From Mycolicibacterium tokaiense (GTDB taxonomy: Bacteria > Actinomycetota > Actinomycetes > Mycobacteriales > Mycobacteriaceae), in contig NZ_AP022600.1 in assembly GCF_010725885.1 (NCBI RefSeq), positions 1-64,000 of the forward strand: 64,000 nt of DNA, written 5' to 3'. Shown here piece by piece: positions 26,901-33,042 of this stretch; positions within the stretch are counted from its first letter, which is position 1, and every line of letters begins with the position of its first letter. The notes below the pieces were generated by a model. It did not search any database. It saw nothing but the letters and a program-made list of their open reading frames with translations, and was not told where the DNA came from. The translations under genes were made by a program, and so were the position numbers.

Positions 26901-27199
26901 CGCACCCAGCGCAGCGGCTCGAAGCCGATAGGGCGGACCACCACGAGCTCGCGCGCGACGGGCTCGAGCAGCAGGTCGGCTTCCCCGGCCAGGGTCGCCA
27001 GATCGGACTCGATGCCGGCAGCCGAGACCAGTTCTTCCAGGGTCTCCAGCCAGGAACTGCCCTGGCCGCCGAACGCGACCGCGTAGGGCTCGCCGTCGGT
27101 CAGCCGATCAACCAGGGCGTGCGACGACGAGTGTGCGGCAGCGTTGCCATTGGATGTGGTGGAACCGTTAGCAATTCTGTCGTGCTCGAAGATCGTCAC
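17975..27199 (-). CDS. fas: Type I fatty acid synthase (FAS-I), multidomain
   Basis: This cytosolic megasynthase makes the C16-C26 acyl-CoAs that feed membrane lipids and mycolic acid synthesis. At 3,074 residues it matches the mycobacterial size (fused fungal beta plus alpha chains). Domains in order: acetyl transferase (AGHSQG, Ser about 154), enoyl reductase (about 430-800), dehydratase (hot-dog motif DHNPIHTD near 1229), malonyl/palmitoyl transferase (GHSVGEYTAL near 1440), an Ala/Pro linker and ACP (GASSRRN, phosphopantetheine Ser near 1808), ketoreductase (VVTGASKG near 2124, GAYGESKAA near 2290), and ketosynthase (GACATAA Cys near 2723, KHDTST near 2876, TGHAKGG near 2916). All catalytic motifs look intact. 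It starts with GTG after TAGGAG. Confidence 0.98.
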   Translation of the reverse strand: MTIFEHDRIANGSTTSNGNAAAHSSSHALVDRLTDGEPYAVAFGGQGSSWLETLEELVSAAGIESDLATLAGEADLLLEPVARELVVVRPIGFEPLRWVRALAAEEPVPTAKQLTSAAVSVPGVLLTQIAAVRALARQGMDLAANPPVAVAGHSQGVLAVEALKAGGSQDVQLLALAQLIGAAGTLVARRRGISILGDRPPMVSVTSADPERIRELLDEFSQDVRTVLPPVLSIRNGRRSVVITGTPEQLSRFELYCEQIAEKEEAERKNKLRGGAVFKPVFEPVQVEVGFHSPRLSDGVELVAEWAEKVGLDVAQARAMTEAILVSQVDWVDEISALHDAGAKWILDLGPGDILTRLTAPVIRGLGIGIVPAATRGGQRNLFTIGAVPEVARPWTSYAPSVITLPDGSVKLSTKFTRLTGRSPILLAGMTPTTVDAKIVAAAANAGHWAELAGGGQVTEQIFSDRIDELSTLLEPGRAIQFNSLFLDPYLWKLQVGAKRLVQRARQSGAPIDGLVVTAGIPDLEEAVDLIEELNGVGISHVVFKPGTVEQIRSVIRIAAEVPTRPVIVHIEGGRAGGHHSWEDLDDLLLATYSEVRSRSNITVCVGGGIGTPERAAEYLSGRWSLAYGFPLMPVDGILVGTAAMATLEATTSPAVKQLLVDTTGTDHWVGAGKAQGGMASGRSQLGADIHEIDNAASRCGRLLDDVAGDADAVAERRDEIIAAMAATAKPYFGDVETMTYEQWLRRYVELAIGDGDSTADTKKSGSPWLDVSWRDRFTEMLQRAEARLDPADFGPIETLYGPTESGEALLENPDQAIAALLERHPDAATVKLHPADVPFFIGLCKTLGKPVNFVPVIDKDVRRWWRSDSLWQAHDARYSADQVCIIPGTQAVAGITRVDEPVGDLLDRFEKASIDEAVAAGLQPTPVLSRLHDVSDALSLVLDAPDVLWAGRTATNPVHRIAAPTEWQVHDGSAIHHATSARLKVVGDKVTLSVPLSGTWIDIAFTLPSTTVDGGAPVVSTEDATTAMRAVLAIAAGVDGPDALPTPVDGTTTVTVDWDPERVADHTGVTATFGSPLAPTLTVVPDALVGRCWPAVFAAIGTAVTETGFPVVEGLLSLVHLDHAAQLVSPLPAEKAELTVAATASAAYDTEVGRVVPVSVAVTAADGTVLARLEERFAIRGRTGAAELTDPLRAGGAVSDNETDTPRRRRRDITLTAPVDMRPFAVVSGDHNPIHTDQAAALLAGLESPIVHGMWLSAAAQHVVTATDGKPVPPAKLLGWTARFLGMVKPGDEVDFRVDRVGVDLGGEVLEIAARIGSDLVMSATARLAAPKTVYAFPGQGIQSKGMGMDVRARSKAARKIWDKADKFTRETLGFSVLHVVRDNPTSLIASGVHYHHPEGVLYLTQFTQVAMATVAAAQVAEMREQGAFVEGAIACGHSVGEYTALACVSGVYELEALLEVVFHRGSKMHDIVPRDAQGRSNYRLAAIRPSQIDLPDADVTAFVEEISQRTGEFLQIVNFNLRGSQYAIAGTVRGLEALEEEIERRREISGGKRSFILVPGIDVPFHSSVLRVGVDDFRRALERVMPADSDPALIVGRYIPNLVPRPFTLDRDFIQEIRDLVPAEPLDEILADYDTWRNERPSELMRKIVIELLAWQFASPVRWIETQDLLFIEEAAGGLGVERFVEIGVKNAPTVAGLATNTLKLPEYAHSTVEVLNAERDAAVLFANDTDPEPEPEADEAPAAPAADSAPAAAAPAPAAPAAPSGGPRPDDITFDAADATVALIGLSAKMRLDQIEALDSIETITDGASSRRNQLLVDLGSELNLGAIDGAAEADLAALKGQVSKLARTYKPFGPVLSDAINDQLRTVLGPSGKRPAYIAERVAKTWELGPGWAKHATVEVALGTREGSSVRGGALGGLHDGALADAAAVDKAIDAAVAAVGARKGIPVSLPSAGGAGGGGVVDSAALNEFAEKVTGPDGVLASAARMVLGQLGLDAPVTAPAGASDAELIDLVTAELGSDWPRLVAPSFDSKKAVVLDDRWASAREDLVKLWLTDENDIEADWAHLSERFEGAGHVVATQATWWQGKALASGKQIHASLFARIAAGAENPGTGKYADEIAVVTGASKGSIAAGVVAQLLDGGATVIATTSKLDDSRLAFYKDLYRDNARWGAKLWVLPANMASYADIDALVAWVGSEQTESLGPQSIHLKDAQTPTLLFPFAAPRVAGDLSEAGSRSEMEMKVLLWAVQRLIGGLSAIGAERDIASRLHVVLPGSPNRGMFGGDGAYGESKAAMDALVNRWSAETSWAQRVSLAHALIGWTKGTGLMGHNDAIVGAVEEAGVTTYTNREMAAMLLDLCTPDAKVSAASAPIKVDLTGGLGDIKLDMAELAAKAREEMSADSAAAEEDSLDGTISALPSPPRPHVPAPAPEWAPLDVDPADLVVIVSGAELGPYGSSRTRFEMEVDGELSAAGVLELAWTTGLIKWEDDPKPGWYDTASGDLVPETELVERYHDAVVERCGIREFVDDGAIDPDHASPLLVSVFLDKDFSFVVSSEADARAFVDFDPEHTVVRPVPDSTDWQVIRKAGTEIRVPRKTKLSRTVGAQIPTGWDPTVWGITPDMANSIDRVALWNIVATVDAFLSAGFSPAELMRWVHPSLVASTQGTGMGGMTSMQTMYHGNLLGRNKPNDILQEVLPNVVAAHVIQSYVGSYGAMIHPVGACATAAVSVEEGVDKIKLGKAELVVAGGFDDLTLEAIIGFGDMAATADTEMMRAKGISDSKFSRANDRRRLGFLEAQGGGTILLARGSLALKMGLPVLAVVGYAQSFADGVHTSIPAPGLGALGAGRGGKDSMLSRSLAKLGVGADDISVIYKHDTSTLANDPNETELHERLADSMGRSDGAPLFIVSQKTLTGHAKGGAAVFQMMGLCQVLRDGVIPPNRSLDCVDDELATSGHFVWPREALHLGEKFPLKAGLVTSLGFGHVSGLIALVHPAAFLATLTDEERETYLAQAQERTLAGKRRLASAIAGGRPMYERPADRRFDHDTPEKPQEAAMLLNPASRLGDDDIYIR

Positions 27200-27775
27200 C
27201 TGTTTTGTCTCCTAGATACTTCTGCCGCGTGCGATCCGGTTGTCGTGACCGCACGCCGCTCATGGTTACGTCTCAGACCTGCGCTGCCTTGCGAAGGTGT
27301 CAGTTCTCCGGTCACCATCGACCTGCCCGTCGGGTGTTCCCACTCCGACTCACCGCGGCGTGGGCCCGCTGCTGCGGGACATTGCACACGCGCTCTCAGC
27401 TCCTCGTGACGGGTGGCGGACGACGGCACCGACTGCACTAAGAGTGTCATAAGGGACAGGGCTATTTTCGTGCGCGATATGGTTACTGGCGAGTTCTACG
27501 CATCGGTAACCACTGCGTTGGTAACACGCAACTGAACAGAGGCGCGGACGGTGGAAGACAAACGTCCTGCATGCAGGTGGTTACGGTCGAGTAGCTATAA
27601 CTGCGCTGTTCACAGCAGTTCCGTTATCGAATCGTTATCAAGGCTTACGTCACTGTCCGATCACCGTTGATTCACGGCACCATCCAGATGACATGACAGG
27701 TGTCAAGGATTTCCGGTTTCGCTGTCCGCGGAACAGTTTGCTGGCAACGCTGATGGCCGAACTCTTGGCGCCACG
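27200..27775. promoter_or_regulatory. fas upstream region
   Basis: This 576-nt region separates the fas GTG from the upstream MerR gene. No gene is convincing in it; the 84-codon frame next to fas is basic and low-quality. It holds several GGTTAC/GTAACC boxes (listed separately) and a T/A-rich part around 27590-27660 likely to hold the fas promoter. In M. tuberculosis the fas promoter is activated by the TetR-type regulator FasR through inverted repeats; these boxes could be the equivalent, which is inference. Confidence 0.6.
27481..27584. promoter_or_regulatory. Cluster of GGTTAC/GTAACC boxes upstream of fas
   Basis: Box positions are GGTTAC 27481-27486, GGTAACC 27505-27511, GGTAAC 27520-27525 and GGTTAC 27579-27584. 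The first two face each other. The third sits in the perfect inverted repeat TGCGT-N7-ACGCA (27516-27532). Such a set 280-385 nt upstream of fas is a plausible regulator-binding array, FasR being the obvious candidate. Confidence 0.45.
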
Positions 27776-28420
27776 CTAGGCCGTGGATCGCATCACCGGC
27801 CGCCGTACAGCCTCGCCGACCTGTCGGGCGATCACGATCGCGGCCAGTTCGCGGTAATCCTGCGGGGGCGGCCCGGCCGCCGTCAGGCTTCCGAGCGCCT
27901 CCAGCAACGCATCGACGTCCTGCGCCGCAGCGACGACTCCGGGCTGACACAACGCAAACACCTCCACCAGCACCGCGAGACACTGCTGGGGGTCGGGAGC
28001 GCGCGAGACGATACGCACCAGGTCCGGATCGCACAGCGCAAGCTCGCCGTCGTGGAGGCACGCCACCCCGGAATCCACCATGCGCCGCGCCTCGGCGGTG
28101 GAGACATCCACGTCGAGCCGCACCACACGTGGCGGTACCTCGCCCTCACGGGCGCTCAGTGCCCCGTGGAGGCCGAGCACATCAGCCAGGTCACGGCCCG
28201 AACGGACCGCGGCGAAAAAGTCGCAGATGTGCGCCGAGGTGAAGCCGCGGGCCAGAAGCTGATCGATCACCCGTAGCTGCGCCAGATGGTTGTCGTCGTA
28301 GACGGCCATCCGACCCACCCGCCTCGGCGGGTCCAGCAGCCCGCGTTCGCGATAGGCCCTGATGTTGCGCTCGTTGACACCGGAAACCCGGGCCAGCTCG
28401 GCGATGCGGTACTGGGTCAC
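27776..28420 (-). CDS. MerR-family transcriptional regulator
   Basis: This is a 214-residue regulator with an N-terminal MerR winged helix (YRIAELARVSGVNERNIRAY, residues about 4-23, then RMAVYDDNHLAQLRVI). The C-terminal 130 residues form a helical effector domain of no type I can name; it lacks the metal-binding cysteines of metal-sensing MerR proteins, having only scattered Cys. The start is GTG 28420. It reads toward fas but is separated from it by the 576-nt region and so is unlikely to be in the same transcript. The divergent neighbour is an MFS transporter, a common MerR target. A strong palindrome lies between them. Confidence 0.88.
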   Translation of the reverse strand: MTQYRIAELARVSGVNERNIRAYRERGLLDPPRRVGRMAVYDDNHLAQLRVIDQLLARGFTSAHICDFFAAVRSGRDLADVLGLHGALSAREGEVPPRVVRLDVDVSTAEARRMVDSGVACLHDGELALCDPDLVRIVSRAPDPQQCLAVLVEVFALCQPGVVAAAQDVDALLEALGSLTAAGPPPQDYRELAAIVIARQVGEAVRRPVMRSTA

Positions 28421-28730
28421 CGGACCTCAAACCCGACCGGTGATCGGCAGTTCGGTCATTCGCTCCATGTCGAGATGGTACCCGGGTGCGTGGCGATAGC
28501 AAACATTACGCTTGCAGCGTCGAGGATTTGCATTCATGTAAATTTTGCTCCATGAACAGCTAATTGTCCCTGACCCTCCCACTCCTACTGTGCATCGCTG
28601 TACCAAACCAGCCAAGACCCAGCTCCCGCCCGCAGCAATGGATGCCCGTCGATGCGAGTGAACTCACAGCTGGCGGATTTCCCACCGGCAGCAGCGTGCG
28701 GGACCATCGAACACCGAGGAGGGAACGACG
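28421..28730. promoter_or_regulatory. Divergent region between merR-type gene and MFS transporter, with palindromes
   Basis: This is a 310-nt region containing no gene I can support. It includes the near-perfect inverted repeat ATTTGCATTCATGTAAAT at 28526-28543 (8-bp arms, one mismatch) and, 10 nt before it, GCAA-N9-TTGC at 28500-28516. Both are AT-rich islands in GC-rich surroundings and probably mark the divergent promoters and operator. Confidence 0.55.
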
Positions 28731-30014
28731 GTGCGTGCCTGGGTCGTATGGTCAGCCGGGCTTTTGGCGTACATCGTGGCCGTCCTGGACCGCACCACGT
28801 TGGGCGTCTCGGGCCTGGAAGCCGCGCAGCGGTTCCACGCTCCCCCCGCCGTACTCTCCACGTTCGTCGTCCTGCAGGTGATCGTGTACGCCCTGGCGCA
28901 GATCCCCGCGGGGCTGCTGCTGGACCGCTTCGGTTCCCGCGCGATGATCGTCGTCGGCGGTTCGCTGATGGCCGCGGGGCAATTGACGCTCGCCTTCACC
29001 GAGTCGCTGCCCAGTGCCGTGGCGGCGCGGGCAGTGGTCGGGCTCGGCGACGCATTCACCTTCATCTCGGTCCTACGGCTGGTCCCCTTCTGGTTCACCG
29101 AGCGTCGGATCCCTCTCGTCACCCAGTTGACCGGGTTCTGCGGCCAGTTCGGTCAGGTGCTCTCCGCCGTGCCGTTCCTGGCACTGCTCGCCCGCGCCGG
29201 GTGGCAGACCGCGTACCTGGCCGCCGCCGCGTTCGGCGTGCTGGGCGTGGTGCTGGTGCTGACGTTGGTCAGGAACACCCCCACTGGGCCCGGAGTCCCG
29301 GTCAAATCGGACGGGGTGCGCCAGACCCTGGGCCGGCTGAAGGTGACGTGGCTGCGGCCGGGCACCCGACTCGGGTTCTTCACCCACATGGGCACCCAGT
29401 TCTCGGTGACCGTCTTCGCCCTGATGTGGGGCGTGCCGTATCTGACGACGGCCCAGGGCCTGTCGCGGAGCGCTGCCGGAATCCTGCTCACGGTGTCGGT
29501 GCTGACCTCTGTCGCGGCGGGGATCCTGATCGGACTCTTCACCGGACGCAATCCGCACCGACGATCCAACGTCGTTCTCGGCATCATCGTCAGCAATGCC
29601 CTGATCTGGACTGTCGTGTTGGCTCAGCCGTCACCGGCGCCGCACTGGCTGCTGGTGGTTCTGGTGATCGTGATCTCGGTGGGCGGGCCCGGCTCCATGG
29701 TCGGTTTCGACTTCGCCCGCACCTTCAACCCGGCAACCACCCTCGGCACCGCGCAGGGCATCGTCAACATGGGCGGCTTCCTGGCGTCGCTGCTGGTGAT
29801 GCAGGCGATGGGGATGGTCATGGATGCCGCCGGCGGTTATACCTTCGACTCGTTCCGCATGGCGTGGACCGTGCAGTACGTCGTGTGGATCCTCGCAGGC
29901 ACCGCCATCCTGATCACCCGGCGCAAGGCCCGCCGGACCATCGGCGAGATCGACGAGAGCCGTTACCTACTGGAGTTCTTCGACGACCCGCGAGCAGGCC
30001 ACCCGATCCGCTAA
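28731..30014 (+). CDS. Major facilitator superfamily transporter
   Basis: This is a 427-residue inner-membrane transporter with 12 predicted transmembrane segments. The motif-A-like loop between TM2 and TM3 is GLLLDRFGSRAMIV near residues 62-75. The N-terminus (MRAWVVWSAGLLAYIVAVLDRTTLG) resembles nitrate/oxalate-formate-type MFS proteins, but I cannot name a substrate. It starts with GTG after GAGGAGGGAACGACG. It shares a divergent promoter region with the MerR-type regulator. Its stop overlaps the stop of the convergent ChaB-like gene by 4 nt. Confidence 0.9.
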   Translation: MRAWVVWSAGLLAYIVAVLDRTTLGVSGLEAAQRFHAPPAVLSTFVVLQVIVYALAQIPAGLLLDRFGSRAMIVVGGSLMAAGQLTLAFTESLPSAVAARAVVGLGDAFTFISVLRLVPFWFTERRIPLVTQLTGFCGQFGQVLSAVPFLALLARAGWQTAYLAAAAFGVLGVVLVLTLVRNTPTGPGVPVKSDGVRQTLGRLKVTWLRPGTRLGFFTHMGTQFSVTVFALMWGVPYLTTAQGLSRSAAGILLTVSVLTSVAAGILIGLFTGRNPHRRSNVVLGIIVSNALIWTVVLAQPSPAPHWLLVVLVIVISVGGPGSMVGFDFARTFNPATTLGTAQGIVNMGGFLASLLVMQAMGMVMDAAGGYTFDSFRMAWTVQYVVWILAGTAILITRRKARRTIGEIDESRYLLEFFDDPRAGHPIR

Positions 30015-30430
30015 CGGCTGCGCGCCGTCGTCCGCCGGTTGGCCTTCTTGATGGCCTCCACCAGCTCGGCCTTCGTCATCGTGGACCGGCCGCGGACCTC
30101 GAGCCGGCGTGCGACGTCCATGAGGTGCTTCTTGGTGGCATTGGCGTCCACCCCCTCGGCACTCTCGCCCGACGGATTCGGGCCGCCGCTGCGGGCGCGT
30201 TGATCGGAAGGACCCTTCTCGTCCTTGGCCTCCCAGTGATCGCCCACCTTTTCGTACGAGTGCTTGAGGGCGCTGTAGGCCACCCGGTGCGCTCGCTGCT
30301 CGTCCCCGTACTCCTGCTGCGCGGAGTCATGGGCTTTGGCGAAGGTGCGCTGCGCCTTGGCATCGGACTTCTTCACTGTGCTGGGCAGTTCGCTTTTCTT
30401 GACCGCCCCCGATTTCGTGGTTTTCGGCAT
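30011..30430 (-). CDS. ChaB-family protein with C-terminal Rho-N/SAP-like motif
   Basis: This is a small basic cytoplasmic protein of 139 residues. The ChaB domain spans about residues 12-75 (KSELPSTVKKSDAKAQ, then SALKHSYEKVGDHWEAK). The C-terminal part ends in MTKAELVEAIKKANRR, similar to the Rho N-terminal or SAP helix-extended-helix used for nucleic acid contact. ChaB was named as a regulator of the ChaA cation antiporter in E. coli, but in actinobacteria its job is unclear. I start at ATG 30430; the open frame continues 46 codons upstream, but without family similarity. No strong ribosome site is visible. Confidence 0.82.
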   Translation of the reverse strand: MPKTTKSGAVKKSELPSTVKKSDAKAQRTFAKAHDSAQQEYGDEQRAHRVAYSALKHSYEKVGDHWEAKDEKGPSDQRARSGGPNPSGESAEGVDANATKKHLMDVARRLEVRGRSTMTKAELVEAIKKANRRTTARSR

Positions 30431-30543
30431 GGGGTCGACGTACCCGGCTCGGGGCGGGCAAAACCCCGCCGCGATTGCCGCGTCACGGCAACGGGTATGG
30501 GTTCGTCGGCAACGTCCGCCGGTCGGGGTGGAAGGGAAACGAC

Positions 30544-31938
30544 ATGGCCTTTGACCTGACGCCGACAACGGCTCAGCACGACCTGGCGCGGCGCGCGCAC
30601 GAATTCGCCGAAACGGTGATCCGGCCGGTGGCCGCCGACTACGACAAGCGCCAGGAGTTTCCCTGGCCGGTTCTGCAGGAGGCGGCCGCGCGCGGGTTCT
30701 ACAGTCCCCTGTTCTATCGCGACCTGATCGGCGATCCGACCGGGCTGTCGCTGCCCCTGTTCATGGAGGAGATCTTCTGGGGGTGCGCCGGCATCGGCCT
30801 GGCGGTGGTGATGCCGGCCCTGGCGCTGTCGGCCATCGGTCAGGCCGCCACCCCCGAACAGATGTTGCAATGGGCCCCCGAATGCTTCGGCACCGCCAGC
30901 GACATCAAGCTCGCGGCATTGGCCATCTCGGAGCCGGAAGGCGGCAGCGATGTCCGCAATCTGCGCACCACGGCACACCGCGACGGATCGGACTGGGTGA
31001 TCAACGGCCACAAGATGTGGATCGGCAACGGGGGCATCGCCAACGTGCATGTGGTGAACGCCGTGGTCGACCAGGAACTGGGGCACCGCGGACAGGCGCT
31101 GTTCATCGTCCCGGGCGGCACCCCGGGCCTGACCATGGTGCGCAAACTCGACAAGCTGGGTTGCCGGGCCTCCCACACCGCCGAGCTGAAATTCGACAAC
31201 GTCCGCGTCCCGGCCGAGAACCTGCTGGGCGGGCAGGACAGGCTCGAACACAAGTTGTCCAAGGCCCGCGAGGTCGCCGAGATGGCCACCACGGGCGCCC
31301 GTCGCGGCGGCTCCGCCACCCTGGGCACCTTCGAGCAGACCCGGCCCATGGTGGCCGCCCAGGCGCTCGGGATCGCCCGGGCTGCACTGGAATACGTCAC
31401 CGAGTACGCCAATCGCCGGGAGGCGTTCGGCGCGCCCATCATCAACAACCAGGGCATCGCCTTCCCACTGGCCGACCTCGCCACCCGGATCGACGCGGCC
31501 AGACTGTTGACCTGGCGGGCGTCGTGGATGGCGGCCACCGGGGTGCCCTTCGAACGCGGCGAAGGCTCGATGTCGAAGCTCGCTTCCAGCGAGGTCGCGG
31601 TGGCCACCACCGAACGCGCCATCCAGACCATGGGGGGTTGGGGCTACATCAGCGATCATCCGGTGGAGAAGTGGTACCGGGATGCCAAGCTCTACACCAT
31701 CTTCGAGGGCACCAGCGAGATCCAGCGGATCGTCATCTCCCACGCGCTGGGCGCCGGCGACGGGGCCCCGCCCCTGCACGTCGACCTCGAGCCCTCGGGG
31801 GGACCGCTGAACCGCTGGTTCGGTCGCGGCACGCCCGCACGCACCCGGATGGCGAGTGCGGCGTTGTCGGCCAAGGACAGGCTCCCCGCCCCGGTGATGC
31901 GCGCGGCCATGACCGTGCTGAAACCACCGGGGCGGTAG
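30544..31938 (+). CDS. Acyl-CoA dehydrogenase
   Basis: This is a flavoprotein of 464 residues that introduces a 2,3-double bond into an acyl-CoA. The FAD-contact motif is AISEPEGGSDVRN near residues 123-135. The C-terminal helix region reads GGWGYISDHPVEKWYRDAK followed by FEGTSEIQR, whose glutamate (about 390) is the usual catalytic base. About 60 residues extend past the normal end, rich in Pro and Arg. ATG 30544 follows GGAAGGGAAACGAC; a longer frame starting upstream has no similarity. It is a stand-alone gene converging on the amine transaminase, so its substrate is open. Confidence 0.92.
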   Translation: MAFDLTPTTAQHDLARRAHEFAETVIRPVAADYDKRQEFPWPVLQEAAARGFYSPLFYRDLIGDPTGLSLPLFMEEIFWGCAGIGLAVVMPALALSAIGQAATPEQMLQWAPECFGTASDIKLAALAISEPEGGSDVRNLRTTAHRDGSDWVINGHKMWIGNGGIANVHVVNAVVDQELGHRGQALFIVPGGTPGLTMVRKLDKLGCRASHTAELKFDNVRVPAENLLGGQDRLEHKLSKAREVAEMATTGARRGGSATLGTFEQTRPMVAAQALGIARAALEYVTEYANRREAFGAPIINNQGIAFPLADLATRIDAARLLTWRASWMAATGVPFERGEGSMSKLASSEVAVATTERAIQTMGGWGYISDHPVEKWYRDAKLYTIFEGTSEIQRIVISHALGAGDGAPPLHVDLEPSGGPLNRWFGRGTPARTRMASAALSAKDRLPAPVMRAAMTVLKPPGR

Positions 31939-31944
31939 CTGGCC

Positions 31945-32952
31945 CTAGTACTGGATGGCCTCGATCAGCGGACCGGGCTCGTCCATCAGGGCCCAGAAGC
32001 GGTCCCGGATGGCCACCGTCATCGGGCCGGGCTCGCCGGCGCCGATCTTCTCGCCGTCCAGGGTGTTGATGGGAGTCACGCCACCGGCTGTGGTGACGGC
32101 CATGATCTCGTCGGCGTCATAGAGCTCGTGGCTGGTGACGTCGCGCAGTGTCGCCTCGATGCCCATCTGGTCGGCGATCTCGAACACCGTCTTGCGGGTG
32201 ATGCCCGGCAGTGCGTTGCGGGACGGCGACGCCAGCTTGCCGTCTTTGACGATGCAGACGTTGAAGCCCGGGCCCTCGGCCACACAGCTGTCGGAATCCA
32301 GCAGGATGGCCGTGCGCGCCCCGCGGTCCTTGGCTTCGAAGCTGGCCGCGGTGAGGTCGCCCCACTGGTAATTCTTGATGGTGGGGTCGACGGTGTTGCG
32401 TCCGGCGCGGCGCACGTGGCGGGGCACGACGGCAGTGGTACCGAAGATCTGCTCGGCCGGCGGGAACGCCCACAGGTACGGGATCGCGTAGATGTACACC
32501 TGATGGGTCAACTTGGACAGGTCCTTCTCCCCCTTGCGCTTTCCGTAGCCGCGCGTGACGGTGAGGTTGACGAACGACTCGCGCAGCTGCGACATGCTGA
32601 CGCACTGCTTCGTGATGTCGGCCAGTTCGTCCTTGGTGTAGCCGGGGTCGAGGCGTAGCTTGCGGGAGCCGTCGAGCAGCCGGTCGAGGTGGTCACCGAG
32701 CCGGAAGATGTTGCCGTGCCACACATGGGCCACGGTGTAGGTCAGATCGGAGTGGCCGAAGCCGGTATCGAAGATGGAGATCTTGGCGTCCTCGGCCGGC
32801 ATGAACTCCCCCTCGATCCAGGCGACGCCGCCGGCGAAGGGGCTGGTGTGATCCAGTTCGTAGTCGCTGTACTGGATCACCGAGCCGGCGGGGGTGTCCT
32901 CACGGACGGCGCCCGGCTCGACGGCAACCAGGTTGGACGTTCCTGCGGTCAT
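31945..32952 (-). CDS. Probable (R)-selective amine transaminase (fold type IV aminotransferase)
   Basis: This PLP enzyme of 335 residues is annotated automatically as branched-chain aminotransferase but looks different in detail. Its sequence (for example VIQYSDYELDH near residue 25, ISIFDTGFGHSDLTYTVAHV near 58-77, DPTIKNYQWGD with the PLP lysine near 190, EGPGFNVCIVKDG near 223) closely follows, from memory, the Mycobacterium vanbaalenii and Arthrobacter (R)-amine:pyruvate transaminases. Those move an amino group from (R)-amines to pyruvate. The ATG follows AAAGGAATCTC. Upstream on the same strand is an APC permease, separated by a hairpin. Natural substrate is unknown. Confidence 0.85.
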   Translation of the reverse strand: MTAGTSNLVAVEPGAVREDTPAGSVIQYSDYELDHTSPFAGGVAWIEGEFMPAEDAKISIFDTGFGHSDLTYTVAHVWHGNIFRLGDHLDRLLDGSRKLRLDPGYTKDELADITKQCVSMSQLRESFVNLTVTRGYGKRKGEKDLSKLTHQVYIYAIPYLWAFPPAEQIFGTTAVVPRHVRRAGRNTVDPTIKNYQWGDLTAASFEAKDRGARTAILLDSDSCVAEGPGFNVCIVKDGKLASPSRNALPGITRKTVFEIADQMGIEATLRDVTSHELYDADEIMAVTTAGGVTPINTLDGEKIGAGEPGPMTVAIRDRFWALMDEPGPLIEAIQY

Positions 32953-32971
32953 GAGATTCCTTTCGTTGCGT

Positions 32972-33028
32972 TGACACTGCGTCCACCGTGAAGAAATGCG
33001 AGTGGAGGCCGCGGTGGACGCAGTGTCA
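32972..33028. terminator. Inverted repeat, 17-bp perfect stem, between APC permease and transaminase genes
   Basis: The arms TGACACTGCGTCCACCG (32972-32988) and CGGTGGACGCAGTGTCA (33012-33028) are fully complementary with a 23-nt loop. It lies just after the permease stop and before the transaminase ATG on the same strand, so it may be a terminator or attenuator. No U-tract follows. Confidence 0.6.
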
Positions 33029-33042
33029 GCGAGGGGTTCGGG

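Noticed and set aside
27196..27450. 84-codon frame on the minus strand just upstream of fas
   Set aside because: It overlaps the fas start, has no ribosome site of note, and its translation resembles nothing known; it lies in the fas leader.
31945..32952. Calling the fold IV aminotransferase IlvE
   Set aside because: Its sequence detail fits (R)-amine transaminases better, and the genomic context is an amine-type permease and not amino acid biosynthesis.
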